Below, in pieces: positions 44,801 through 60,943 of a stretch of 64,000 nt of DNA; the first letter of the stretch is position 1, and each line of letters starts with the position of its first letter. A program made the position numbers and the translations under genes. Origin of the DNA: Heterodera schachtii (Eukaryota; Nematoda; Chromadorea; Rhabditida; Heteroderidae); contig SIJG01000002.1 of NCBI GenBank assembly GCA_023374025.1, forward strand, positions 3,850,383 through 3,914,382. Reading direction: 5' to 3'. The notes below the pieces were generated by a model, which ran no database searches, was not told the origin of the DNA, and saw nothing but the letters and a program-made list of their open reading frames with translations.

Positions 44801-45026
44801 GTATGCCTCGGCCGCCTCTTCAACGGCACCGGCAAATGGCACCGGCGGTGCCCTTTGGTTGGACTCGCGCCGTCCGCTGATCCCTTCGGTCAGCGAATGT
44901 GTGCAGCAACAGCGCCGCGGCGTCCCTCTGCCGCCGCCCGCGCCTCCGCGGCAGTGCTCGCCGCCCCCCTCCTATCGGTCGCTGAACAACAGTTTGGAAC
45001 GCTTGTCGGAGCACACCAAAATGTGA
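41823..45026 (+). CDS. Unrecognised type I membrane protein with EGF-like end
   Basis: Five exons join in phase (41823-41958, 42090-42273, 42942-43227, 44524-44718, 44790-45026), 345 residues. A short hydrophobic start (MDLLLILCCLGG) may be a signal peptide. The ectodomain has N-glycosylation sites (NASLS, NLT) and ends in the second half of an EGF module, KCRCPPGFSGSVCQ (near residue 105), with its Cys pair split by an intron. A Pro/Ala/Ser-rich stalk follows, then the membrane span FALYLLIFLLLAVAISSLFA (near residue 185). The cytoplasmic tail starts MLRGCCFCDCFGGFRRRR, a Cys cluster next to basic residues that could be palmitoylated, then an Asp run, Gln/His-rich stretch and PPPSYRSL, which holds both a PPxY (WW-binding) and a YxxL (endocytic) motif. 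I cannot assign a family; a shed EGF-like ligand or adhesion receptor are both possible. More 5' exons may exist. Confidence 0.72.
42370..42700. repeat. CT-rich low-complexity tract in an intron
   Basis: Dense CTCTCT/TCTTTC sequence inside the second intron of the EGF/transmembrane gene. It creates open frames rich in Ser and Leu that have no other support. Confidence 0.7.
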
Positions 45027-46085
45027 TGACCGTCGAGCAGAAATTTGAAATGGCACGGCAATTTTAATTATGCCAACGACGATCATTTGAAACATTGCCC
45101 TGTACATCTCATCATTTGAAAGTTGTAAAACGGAAAAGCACAACCAAAATTAAAGTGGAAATTCATTTCAATTGCCAAACCGAGGGATTGGACATTGCGT
45201 AATAATGGGGGCATCGCAATTCTCAGAAATCCGATGAAGGCAAAGTCAATTAATTAATTGCAAGCAAATCAACTGATTTCTTTATATTTTGTTATGCTTT
45301 TCCGCAACCCATTTATTCTTCCATTTTCCTGTCTCTAGTCATTTCCCACTTTTCTCACTTTTTATCATTTTATTTTTTTGTATATGTAAATTTATGTTTA
45401 ATTTGTTATCGAATTTCTTATTTTTTTTAAATCAATTATCCCATTTTTATTCATTTATTTATATTAAATTTAAAATTAAAATTCTATAAATCCTTGCATT
45501 TAATTCGATTGGCCAAGTAATTTTAAGAAAGATTTGGGCAATTAATTAACAAATGAGGCAATAAGATAGGAATTCACCATTAAATTTTAGGATATATTCG
45601 GAGAAACAAGACGGGAAAAATTCGAAAAATGGATTTATTACATTTTGATTGAAAGCAGCAGTTTAGAACTTAAGTTTTATCGTAACAAAATTTGAAAGGT
45701 CATTACTTTTCCTTGAAGCATCAAAATGCTTAGCATTCGCTTAGAAAAAAGATTTTCCTTTTCAAAAAATTTCGATTTCAGTTTAGGTAGTTTGGAGATG
45801 AAAGCGAGTTATATCAGATCACCAAATAAAAAACATTACAGAAAAGGTACTGATTAATATTTTTGATTTGCGCACAAATTACATACTTGGCGTTATGAAT
45901 AGTTATGTTTAAGCGGATCCAAAGTGATTCAAAGGACATTCTTGGAAATAAGGATGTTTTCCATCTTTCAAAAGGTTATATTTCAAGGACGAGTATGCCA
46001 AAATATGGAGGTGATTCGTCGAGCATTTATTTTCATATTTTAGTTTATTATTTTTTATCGCGAAAAATTGCTTGGACTTTAAAAA
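45027..46085. other. Intergenic spacer
   Basis: AT-rich sequence between the EGF/transmembrane gene and MTCH2. I see no supported exon; the MTCH2 promoter should lie at the right end. Confidence 0.5.
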
Positions 46086-47540
46086 ATGGAGCAAATTATG
46101 GAACACAACATCGACCCGCCCGTTCAACAGGTGTTGTGTTCTTTTGTTTTGTGTGTTCCATTTCTGTTATTCATTGTCTCTCAGATCCTTCGCACTCCCT
46201 TCGCTAAATTATGCATGAGTTCGGTGTTTTATCCGATGAATTTCGCCCGCATTCTCATCCAATTGGGACACGACCCTTTCCCTCTCAGCAGGGGCAAAAA
46301 ACGGATTTTCTTCGGACCGCCGGTGTATTTTCAGCCGAACTTCTTCAAATACAGTCAGTATTTAAGACCAATTCAGTTGCTTTTACCATTTTTCAATTTT
46401 TAGTTAAAAATATTTGGCAATCGCACGGGTGGTCCACCGTTTACACCGGAATCGGCGCCCATTTGGCCCATTCCGTCGCGTTCGACTTGTGCTACAAATA
46501 CACTGTGAATGTAAGTGCATTTCGGTTTTGTTATAAAATTGTTTGTCTTTTTTTAGCAATTGGACGAATTTTACCCTGAATTGGGCGGCAGAATGGACGA
46601 GGAGGACAAGCAGAAGATGGAAAACCCGCGCGAGTTGGGCACCCATCAGTTGATTCGGGTCAGAGTCCGCCAGGCCATCCGCGACACGGTTTCCCATTGC
46701 ATTGCGACGGCCATTGTCCAACCCTTTTGGGTACTTTTTTGCTTTTTCTTTCCATCCAATTTTTTCTGTCAGGTGATTATGGTCCGTCAAATTGCGCAGC
46801 ACATTGGCAACGACACCAAATACGCGCCAATTGCCCTCCTCCAACCGTTGCGTCTCATCGGTGACGAGGAGGGACCCTCCGGCCTTTTCTCCGGCCTCAT
46901 CCCCCAATTGATTGGCGTGGTCTTCTTCGTTTGGGGCTCCGCTGTTTTGAGCATTGTCGTTGAAGAAGTCATCAAATACTCGGTCAGAAATGATGGAATT
47001 CGTCGTTTGGGGGAGAGGAAAAAACCATCGGATAGCGAAAGATCGGCGGACGGTCATCAAAAATGGTGGCATTTGTTTCAGGAGAAGGACCAGGACTTGG
47101 ATGACCAGCAGATCGAGTCGTACTTCACCAATCTCCGGTCGCTGTCCAAAATGGTGGTCGGCTATTTCATCCGAGGCTGGCGCTACCCTTTCGAAGTTGT
47201 GGCCGCCATAATGGCCACCGCCGGTTCACGGTCAGTGGGCATTTTGGAGGTCCTCGGTCGGGGGGGGGGGCGGGGTTAGAACGTAGAATTGCTCAATTTG
47301 TCGTTCGTCAATTAGCGGAGGATTGATTTTGCACCTCCAATTTCCGTCCCTTTCCCTTTTAGCCTCGCCGTTTCCATGTTACCCTTCTCGCCGCTGTTCA
47401 CCCACTGGTCGGATGCCTACGATTACTTGACGCCCTTCGAGCTGTACCGTGGCAACCAGGTGCTCCTCCGGCAAGAGCGCGGCCCCGTCAGTGTCGGCAC
47501 GGATGGCAAATTGTACGCGAGCAAGAAGCATTTCATTTGA
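46086..47540 (+). CDS. Mitochondrial carrier homologue 2 (MTCH2-like)
   Basis: Exon 1 is 46086-46130 (MEQIMEHNIDPPVQQ); exon 2 starts at 46185 and further exons run to TGA 47540. Landmarks: VFYPMNFARILIQLGHDPFP (a degenerate carrier signature), HGWSTVYTGIGAHLAHSVAF, HCIATAIVQPFW-VIMVRQIA, GDEEGPSGLFSGLIPQLIG, GYFIRGWRYPFEVVAAIMAT and PFSPLFTHWSDAYDYLTP with tail SKKHFI. The pattern of six hydrophobic segments with eroded PX[DE]XX[KR] motifs is typical of MTCH1/2. MTCH2 lies in the outer mitochondrial membrane, where it inserts alpha-helical tail-anchored proteins and takes part in apoptosis and lipid control. The next gene, ALG2, begins 333 bp downstream on the same strand. Confidence 0.92.
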
Positions 47541-47872
47541 GGCGGCGGATGGACACAGACAGAACGATCTGATGACGATGATGATTAAGCTTTATTGCTG
47601 GTGTATCTGTACCCTTTTCATATTAAATAGTGGCCAAATTGACTTTGTTTTTGGTGATAGGCTATCAATGCTCACTGTTAGTTTTTCGTTTCTCTTCCGC
47701 TGCGCTTTTTGCCTTTTTTGGTCAATTGTTTTCCTTTTTCAATAAAGCAATTCATCATTTGACTCTTTTTCTTATTATTTGTTCAATTGACAGAGTTTAT
47801 TGCTTATTTGTTAGTACAAAATATTGCGCCATTTTTGTGTAATATTACAGTCAAAAACCACTTTTTGTGCCA

Positions 47873-49802
47873 ATGAAAGTGACTGTCCTTCACCCCGACT
47901 TTGGCATTGGCGGTGCCGAACGACTGATGCTCGACATGGCCATTGCATTAAGGAACAAAGGGCATCGCGTGACTGTGGTCACCAACAACTTCTCAAGGGA
48001 CCACTGTTTTCCCGAACTGTTGGACTTCGAAGGGGGTGAAAAAATTTCGCACCAAATTTGACCTTTTTTTCAAATGCCCTTCTAATTCTTCCAAAATTAC
48101 TCCTTTTCCATTTGCTTTTGTTGGCCCTTTCCAATTTTTGAGTTTTTGTCCATTCTCAGATTTGGAGGTGGTCAATTTCCGTTTTCCGCGTTCCATTTTC
48201 GGCAAATGTTTCGCCCTTTGCGCGTTCATTCGTTTTTGTTTGGCTGCCCTTTACATTTGCGTGTTCCATCGCGATTCGGCCGTCGTTGTCAGCGATTTGG
48301 TCCCCAATTTCTCCCATTTTCCGTTATTTTCCATTTTCTCAGATCTCCGCCCCTTTGCCAATTCTCCGTCTGTTCACCAATTGTGCCCTCCTTTTCTACT
48401 GCCATTTCCCAGATCAGTTGCTCACCACGCGCGACTCCTTCCTGAAAAGTGTTTACCGTTCTGTGATTGACAGTGTCGAGTCGTGGTCCGTCGGATGGGC
48501 GCACAAAGTGCTGGTGAACAGGTGGGGGACTGACGGACGGACGGATTGGACAGCCAATGCCATCAAAGGGCTTTTTTAGTGAGACCCGACCCTTTGTTTT
48601 TTGCAAAAGTATCACTTTTTTCAACAAATTTTGTTGATTCTCTCAAACTCCGTGGGAAAAAATGGGAAATCTTAGCCAATTTCACCAAATTTTGGCACAA
48701 AAAGCCACGGAAATGGTCATTTATTCATCGAATGTGAAAATTTGCAAATTTTGCTCCAAAAATCCAATTCGATTGAATTCGTTCCCTCTTCAGCCATTTC
48801 ACTGAGGGCGTTGTTCGTGACACTTTCCCTTCGTTGGCTCTCCGTTCGCTCACTGTGCTTTACCCTCCGCTGAATTGCGACTCCATCAACGGCCAATGCC
48901 AAAGGGTGGAGGAACAGCGACAGAACGGCACGGACGACGACGAACTGAACAATGAGGGCATTGGACAGCTCAAACGTCGAATGGACAGCGCAAAAGCGGC
49001 AGCGAACACAAACATCTTCCTGTCCATCAATCGCTTCGAGCGCAAAAAATGTGTCGAATTGGCCATCCACGCATTTGGTGGGCCATAATTAATTACAATT
49101 AGTCCAAATTAACTAATTGATAATTTAATTTTGCTAAATTTTAAATGTTTATTTCAGCATATTTACTCAACGTTTTGGCAACGGAGAACAGACAAGCAGA
49201 AATCGAGAACACTTTTTTAGTGTTGGCCGGCGGTTATGACAAGCGAAATGCGGAAAACATTGCCTACCATCGTGAACTGGTCCAAATTGTTGACCAAATC
49301 GGATTGCAAAAGCATGTCATTTTCGCGCTTAGTCCCAGTGAGTTGCTGCATTCGAGGAAAACATAAGGAAATGCCAAGGGCAATTTTTGTAATTTTAGGT
49401 GATTTTGCCAAGATTTGGCTCCTCAAACATGCCCTCCTCGTCGTCTATACGCCCGACCGCGAGCATTTTGGCATTGTGCCGCTTGAAGCGATGTTCATGC
49501 GCTGTGCCGTTTTGGCAGTGAACAGTGGCGGACCATTGGAAAGTGTTGAGAATGGCAGCAGCGGCTTTTTGCGCGATTCGAACGCCGAAGAATTTGGCAA
49601 AGTGATGAAATTGGCGGTGAACCGACCGCAACTGATGCAACAGATGGGCGAGGCTGGTCGGTACATCTTCTGTTTATTCTCCGGAGCAATGGAAATTTCA
49701 ATTTTAGGACGAATTCGTGTCGAGAAACATTTCTCATTTGGCGCCTTTGCGAATAAAATAGATGAAATTATTGTCAAAATTGGAACAGATTCCCGGCAAT
49801 GA
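47873..49802 (+). CDS. ALG2 alpha-1,3/1,6-mannosyltransferase
   Basis: The ATG at 47873 opens MKVTVLHPDFGIGGAERLML, the GT-B N-terminal motif of ALG2. Then come ALRNKGHRVTVVTNNFSRDH, DLEVVNFRFPRSIFGKCFAL (48165), CHFPDQLLTTRDSFLKSVYR (48400), WAHKVLVNR, FTEGVVRDTFPSLALRSLTV (48800), FLSINRFERKKCVELAIHAF (49020), the EX7E nucleotide-sugar signature EHFGIVPLE within YTPDREHFGIVPLEAMFM (49450), and NSGGPLESVENGSSGFL, ending at TGA 49802. ALG2 adds the second and third mannose residues to the dolichol-linked oligosaccharide on the cytosolic face of the ER. Several introns interrupt the gene. A TATTACAG acceptor lies about 24 bases before the ATG; together with the short gap to MTCH2 this fits a downstream operon gene, though it is unproven. 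Confidence 0.94.
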
Positions 49803-50213
49803 GACCGTTCATTCCCCACAACCCAGTTTTAAATTAATTCGAATGCCTCCCAGAACATATGTAATTTTTGGAATAATTCATTTCTATTTGTTCATATATT
49901 TATTGTTTCATTTTTAATCCTAAATTTGATAAATTATATTCTCTAATTGTTTTCGTTGTTCTAATTAGGGGCGGAATTTGGTATTGTCGGGTTCAGGGCT
50001 TAGGGCACCTGCGACCCACTTTTTCCAAAAAATAAATTTCCTACAATGCCAACAGGCGTTGAGGTAGACATTTTGCGTGTTAGTCTAGAATATGTCCCAA
50101 GAAAATAGGCACTTCGTACTTTTTCAGTCGATGTTTAATGAGTGAAGACAAAACTTTTTAAAACAAAAAATCAAATTACAAATCAATCACATAGCTTATT
50201 GCTCTTTCAAATG
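49803..50213. other. Convergent intergenic spacer
   Basis: AT-rich; it separates the ends of ALG2 and TMCO1 and holds no supported feature. Confidence 0.6.
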
Positions 50214-50982
50214 CTAACGGAAGAACTGATTGGATTGCGCATTTTGGCCAAAAATGCCGCCCATGTTTTGCGTCTGGCGGTTGAATGAGCGCGACGGGGC
50301 GAATCCGAGCAATTTTTGCAAGTTCTGGCGGAGACTCATTGTGCACAGAATGTAAAGGAAAATGAAGGAACAGTCGGTGAAATCGTCGCCTGAAAAGCGG
50401 GGGACCAATTAAGAAAATCAGACGATTAAAAAAACAAATCACTGACCAACCAAATTGCGATGGCTAAGGCCCTGGACCCAAGTGATCGGCTCGAATGGCA
50501 ATTTGGCAACCACACGACCCTCGAAAATGCTGGAGAAAGTGCTGAGCAAAGCGGCGAACACAAAACCAATGGCGAGCCTTAGAAAGAGGCCAAATCAGAG
50601 GGTGTGGTGCTGTTTTGGTCCACAAAAGTTACATGGACTTCATGCGGAACATGCTCAGGTCGCGGTTGGTCGACTTCAGTCTCTCCTCCTCCCGCTCGAT
50701 TTTCCGTTTCGTCGTTTTGCTGGCCGCGTTCGCTGCACCCGCACCGCCCGCCGCGTCCCCTCCGGCGCCAATTGCGTCCTTTTTGCGCTCCAACTTCTTC
50801 GATTTGCGTTCCATCGAGAATTTCAGCCGTTTGTACTCGTCGGACCTTCAAAGGCACATGGACAATCTTGGCCAGGAAAACATTTTTGCCACCGACCTGT
50901 AGACGAGCACCCAAGTGAGTCCTTCGCCGAGCAAAGCGGTGAAAAAGGCGATGAAAATTATCAACAAGGCGTCGCTGTACAT
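50214..50982 (-). CDS. TMCO1 (ER calcium-load channel / GEL complex subunit)
   Basis: Starts MYSDALLIIFIAFFTALLGE at 50982, followed by GLTWVLVYRSEEYKRLKFSM, a basic coiled coil lengthened by an Ala/Gly-rich insert (GAGGDAAGGAGAANAASK), then EEERLKSTNRDLSMFRMKSM, LAIGFVFAALLSTFSSIFEG, RVVAKLPFEPITWVQGLSHR, and DDFTDCSFIFLYILCTMSLR, with tail GLAPSR-like FAPSRSFNRQTQNMGG to the stop at 50214. This matches TMCO1 throughout; the family is related to Get1/EMC3/YidC insertases and acts in the ER membrane. The Ala/Gly insert in the coiled coil is longer than in vertebrates. A TTTGTTAG acceptor directly abuts the ATG. It lies 326 bp downstream of the PheRS beta stop on the same strand. Confidence 0.96.
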
Positions 50983-50993
50983 CTAACAAATTA
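50983..50993 (-). promoter_or_regulatory. Probable trans-splice acceptor of TMCO1
   Basis: TAATTTGTTAG ends immediately before the ATG at 50982 on the minus strand, as for a spliced-leader acceptor of a downstream operon gene. Confidence 0.6.
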
Positions 50994-51307
50994 TGGGAAA
51001 TGAAAAACGATTTTAATTGGAAAAGAAAAAGAAAAGCAAAAACTCCGGCAACGACGGAATAAATATGAAAACGATGAGAATTATTAAAGCTTTGTTTTCC
51101 ATTCGTCAACATTTTAAACAAACATTCAAGAATGGAAAATATCGGCCAAAAATCGAAAAATAAATTAGAAATTGTATCAACAATTGCAATAATACAGCAT
51201 GGAACCGACATTTGCCATAAACAAAATATCAACATTGGGTATAATCATCGGACATTGTCACATCGAATTGACTCCACAAAATAAGTTCGAAATCCCGAAA
51301 TTGCTCT

Positions 51308-54265
51308 TCAGACGAGGAACGGCTCGATGTTCAGCTCCAGCGCCGAGCATGGATTGGTCAGCGCGAAGTTGGCGAGAACCGTCGGGTGGAGCACTCCGAA
51401 AGTGCCAACGCACTCATTGCGGAACAAAACGTTGGCACACCGTCCATCAAAATAACTGGGGTCTTAACGGGCAAAAAAAAGACTAATTTGGCAAAATGTG
51501 TTACTAATTTTGCCAACCGTCCGATTGGACGATGCGATAGCCCCCGACGGATGGTTCGGAGTCGTTGCGCTCGTAGGCAATGCCCAACATTTGCATGATT
51601 CGGTCCAACAGTCCGTGGATCACCTCGAAGGAGCCGCTTTTGCTGTAGAAAATGGCTGCCAAATGGCGCTCATTTCGGCATTTTGTGTCTGATGTTTGCG
51701 CTTTTTAACCATTTTTTGCCGGAACATTGCCAACCTTTGCTTTCGTCGATGAACACCACGTCCTGCACTTCGAAGAGACGTAGTGGCAGTGCCATGTCCT
51801 TGTTGTTGGCGATGGTCTTCAAAATGCCGGGCAGCAGGGAATTGCGGGCCACCTAAAAAATGGTAAAAGATGGTGTATTTTGTCTGAATTTTGGGGAGTG
51901 GCACCTGAAAATCGATCGTTTTCGGATTTGAAATTCGCACCACCGAGTCCATTTCGTGGTCAGGTCGAAGCATTTTCGAGCCGACGTCTTCCGTGGAACA
52001 AAGCGCAAAAGTGAGCACCTTTTAAAAGAGGGAATTTAAAATGAGTAAAGTCACTCTAATTCGGTTTGATTCTCGCCCTGCCCCACTTCTGTCCATCCGC
52101 TGATGGCCAACTGAAGACGGAGCTGGTCGGACAGTTTGTTGAGTGGAAACGGTTCCGCCACAGTGTTTGACTGGGGCAGTGCCGTCGGAATTGCGTTGTA
52201 TCCGAAGGCCAATGCCAAATCCTCGGCCAAGTCGCACTCGTGCAAAATGTCGTGGCGAGTGGGCGGAACAGTGACCTAACAGAGGTTTATTAATTTGGTA
52301 ATTGCAAATATTTAATTGGCAATTAATTTTTACAAAAGTCCCACACCCGGCAAATTATAAAAATTGAAACTTACTTTGACTAAAACCGCCGGCACTTCGT
52401 CCCCATTTTGCGCTTTTTCACTTCGCTTCTCCTCGCCGCTCATTGTCAGCTTCAGCAATTCCAACGCTTTGCCAATGTCCACCGTTTGCGGCTTTTCCTC
52501 ATCTTTGATTGGCACGCATTCCAACGCCATTTTGGACAACAATTGCACGGCTTTGTCCGCTCCGATGTCCGAAATGCCAATTTTGGCGGCCAAACTCAGC
52601 ACATCGACCAAATGGTCACGGTAATCCAATTTCTAAAACAAAGGGTGACACACTGACATTTACCAGGAATTAAAATGCGGAAAAGGTTTTTGAACAATTA
52701 AAAGACAAACAAATTTTGAAAACGACGACCGTTTAAACAAAGACAGCGTTTTTACGTCAAGTTGGTCCTTTTAAAGACCACGCATTCCACATTTTTGTTG
52801 AACCAACCGGAAAAAGGCTGAAGGTGCCATTCGGCTGGACAATTTGGACGGGCTCAACGCTAAAACATTTAAATGGAAAGTACGAGTTATTCGCCGGATA
52901 ATCAGTCATTACAATTATTAATTGTGATTTGGTCTCTCCAAATGCCACTCACTTGAATTGCTCTGTGCAGTATTGGCTGAACATGGTGACCAACATGTCC
53001 AGCACAATTTCCAATTTGACCAGGTCAGTGCCGGTCACTTCTATGAAAATGTTGCGCGTGTTCAGCGTTATTTTGGAGTGTTCCGAGTTGATTATCGGCG
53101 GCATTGAGCAGACGACGCCGTCCGCGTCCAAAATCACTGGGTACAACGGCTTGTCGCGGATGATGTGCAAATATTCGCGGAGATGCGACGACTCGGACTG
53201 AAACGGTGCGGAGAGAATTTTGGGAAAGAATTGATGAAGAAGTGATTTCATATCCGTCCCTTTTTTTTACTATAATTTCCAATAAAAATGCCTCAGACTT
53301 TTAATGCACGAAAATTCATTGTCAAACTCAAAACGCACGTAAAGTTCCATCTGTTCAGCGGCGTTCATTTCTCTGCTCTGATTGAGCGGTTTGAAAACGA
53401 TGTCACGCGGAGGAAGGGCACAATATTTGAAGGGGCCTAAAAAACGGCAAAACTTAAGGATTTAAAGGAGAAACGGGGAAATGTTTGTTTGTATTACAAA
53501 TCAATGAAAGCAGTAATTATTGGCCTAAAACGCAGCCAAATTCGAATGGCATTTGGTTGTATTTGAGAATGGGAAGACATGCCACAACCAATCCAATGAC
53601 GGATTTGCATAAGCCAACCTTTGATGGTGTCCAAGTCGTGGGTGCCCATGGAGGCCAATGTCCGTTTTCGGCCAATGTTTTGGTGCAATTTGTCCTGCAA
53701 GTCAATGAACGAAGCGTAGGCATCGGCGTCAAAGTGAACGTCGCGGAGAATGGCACCGACAACAAAGGGACGCACGGCACTCACCTGAAAATGCATCATT
53801 TTTAGTGAGAAATGGAAACATTTATTTCTGCTTTTTTACCGATTGATCTACCACTATTTTCTGGGTTTTCGGCGGATTCGTCAGAGAATAAACGGGAGGA
53901 GTAATTCTAAAAAGGAAAAGCAAACAAATGATCAACGATGGCAATTCGATGATTTGGCACTTCGTACTTGTTTTGGAAAATGAGCAATGCCCGTGCCAAT
54001 CCCTCCACACAAAGCAAATCGTAGCGATTGGCGGGGATCTCAATTTTGTACACTTCCTCCTCCTGTCCCGTCTTCTCGTCTTTTTCAACCAACTAAAAAT
54101 ACATCGATAGCAAATTAATTTGACAAAACAATTTAAAAGCCCAACAATTACCACGTCATCGACTTCCAACCCGTATTGGAAGCACAGATCATCGACTTGC
54201 TGTTGCGAGAGCGAAACGCTCAAGTGTTTGTCCAACAAACGCTTTTTCACAGAAATAGTCGGCAT
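51308..54265 (-). CDS. Phenylalanyl-tRNA synthetase beta subunit (cytosolic)
   Basis: From ATG 54265 ([20 protein letters not shown]) to the stop at 51308. Blocks in order: [20 protein letters not shown] (54040), [20 protein letters not shown] (53750), [28 protein letters not shown] (53430), [20 protein letters not shown] (53150), [20 protein letters not shown] (53050), [20 protein letters not shown] (52600), [20 protein letters not shown] (52240), [28 protein letters not shown] (51850), [31 protein letters not shown] (51590) and the last [18 protein letters not shown] block with ELNIEPFLV. The subunit forms an alpha2-beta2 enzyme that charges tRNA-Phe; beta carries the B3/B4 editing and B5 domains. 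About ten short introns. All expected blocks are present. Confidence 0.95.
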
Positions 54266-55907
54266 TTTATTGTTTTTCTTAATGTCAGTGTTTGTTTTTT
54301 TTATATTTGTAAATTCAATTCCCAATAACCGAGCAATATTTTTAACAATTTGTATGAGAAATAAAAAGAAATCTGTTACCTATGTACATTACCAAAATAT
54401 TCGCTACAAATAAGTTTATTTTTAACATAATCAGAACGCCAAAACTTTGCCAAATTTAAAAATGAGGTTTTTCCCTTGACAAAATGCAAAAGAGCGATCA
54501 AAATGCATTTTCAAAAAACTTTGATAGAAATCGATGAATGAATGAGTTCAAATTATAAGCCTATGAAAATCTAAAGAAAATTAAACAATAAGGAAAACTT
54601 TTTACAAGGGCACAGTTTTTCTTTTGCTCTCATTTTGATGCACTATTTCCATTTCTCTAACACTGTTTGTACTTTTTCTTTTGGCAACAGAATTACTTAG
54701 GTATTTTTCAATAATTTAAAAATTAAAAAGTAAAATAAATTTTTAAATTTAAAATAATATATTATTTAAAATATTTGCTACATAATAAAACTTTATAAAA
54801 AAAACATATAACTGAAAAAATAAATTAATATGACAAAATGCGCCTTCAACTATTTTTCGTGAATGACAAATGAAAATTTAATATTTTAACTTTTTTTTTA
54901 ATTTTCCAGCTCCATTTTTGACAATTTTTTTTTATATTTTGCAATTTTTATTCTTTCAGCGTTTTTATTTTTGATCCATAATCCATATTTTGGAATTAAT
55001 CCGGTCTCAATACATTATATTGTGAAATGCTTTTTTTTAGAAGTTTTTGGGATGGCATCGTTCAAAAAACAAAAAGACAATGATTTAGTAAAAATCTGGA
55101 TTTTGGACCTGCAATTCTAATTGTAATTTATCCTGAATTCTCTGAATATTTTTGAAGCATTGGTTAAAATCAAAAATACAGTTGAGTTGAATAATTAATG
55201 GAGAAAATGGATACGTTTATAATATGGAGATATTTATAAGGAAAAAGGGGAGACCGAAAAGGAAAAAACAACAAAATGAAAGAATTTGTGAAGAGAAACC
55301 AATTCAAAGGATGAAAAATTAAATGATATACAATTTAAAATGTGTGGGAGAAATGACAGAAAACCAAAGGGTAAAAAGAGAAGATAGAATAAATGACCAG
55401 CAAATGTTGTAAATTGTGTAATTGTAATGCATTTGTATGATGATGAGAAAGGTTGGAGAATATCAGCCGACGGCATACCGAAAAAACAATGCCAAAAAAT
55501 CATAATTCGTATTACGCTTAATGTGTTTTGTGAGTGGGGGGGGGGCAAGAAAAGGCCAAGAAAAGGACAAAAAAAAAGGGAGGGCGGGGGCAGCGAGTTC
55601 ATTCATCATTCACTTGACGAGATTTTTTTCTGTCCAATTAGTGAGGCATTTTGTTCGCAGAGAAAATGGGCACAACAAAAGCAAACACGTGGCGGATGCG
55701 AAGCGATCACTGAAAAAGGAAGGCGTGTGAATGAAAGTCGATGATAACGACGTGAAAGTGAACACACTGATTGTGAGTTACTGTATTAGGGTACGGTGGG
55801 GTGGGGGTTTCCCGCCAGTTTCTAACACTCAAATTCTTCACTAAATGCGATCGTCCATCCCTCATTACCATTGGTTCCGAATTATGGCTTTTTTTGAAGA
55901 AACATTT
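54266..55907. other. AT-rich intergenic spacer
   Basis: Very AT-rich with many A/T runs from 54400 to 55250, then mixed sequence. I see no supported exon, RNA gene or repeat family. It should contain the PheRS beta promoter at the left and the PDE3 3' UTR at the right. Confidence 0.55.
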
Positions 55908-56303
55908 TCAGAAAAGTGAGGCGTTGCTGTACTGCCAAGCCGATGGAACGGAATGACTCTCTCTCTCTCCTCTCTCTTTTTCTCTCCCAATGTTGGCTTT
56001 GTGTGTAATTTTTCTCGACAATTAATTACCTTTGCTTGACCCCTGGCGCTGCTGCTGCCGCCCGCGTTTTCATCATTCATTTCTTCTGCCGAGCCTTCCC
56101 TCGAGCGGAGTTCCCCGCCGCTGGGCACAAAATGGGACGACGAAGTCGCTGCCGCAGGCGTCGGTGCAATTGTCACCGCCCGTCCACCGCTGCGCGGTGC
56201 CGAAGGAACATCGCCGCCTCCGCAATTCTTTCCGCTCGCGTTCCGTTTTGCCAACAACGACGGGGAGGAGGCGGCGGGTGAACAGTTGTTGAACAATGGC
56301 AAC
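55908..56303 (-). CDS. Alternative 3' exons of the PDE3 gene
   Basis: The PDE3 reading frame ends at a TGA (56365-56367) that lies inside a strong donor, AA|GTGAGAGG (exon end 56369). Splicing over 65 bp to 56303 keeps phase and opens a 91-codon exon (56030-56303) rich in Ser, Gly and Ala that ends at a consensus donor AAAG|GTAATT. A possible last exon (55908-55931) reads YSNASLF and stops. Frame, phase and splice sites agree at each step, but the tail has no known domain and the junctions need transcript evidence. Confidence 0.5.
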
Positions 56304-56364
56304 CTTCAGAACGAACGAAATGGCGGTGGTATTAAGTCAGGACGGTAAGTAAATGTTCGCCCTC

Positions 56365-60943
<4,579 letters not shown>

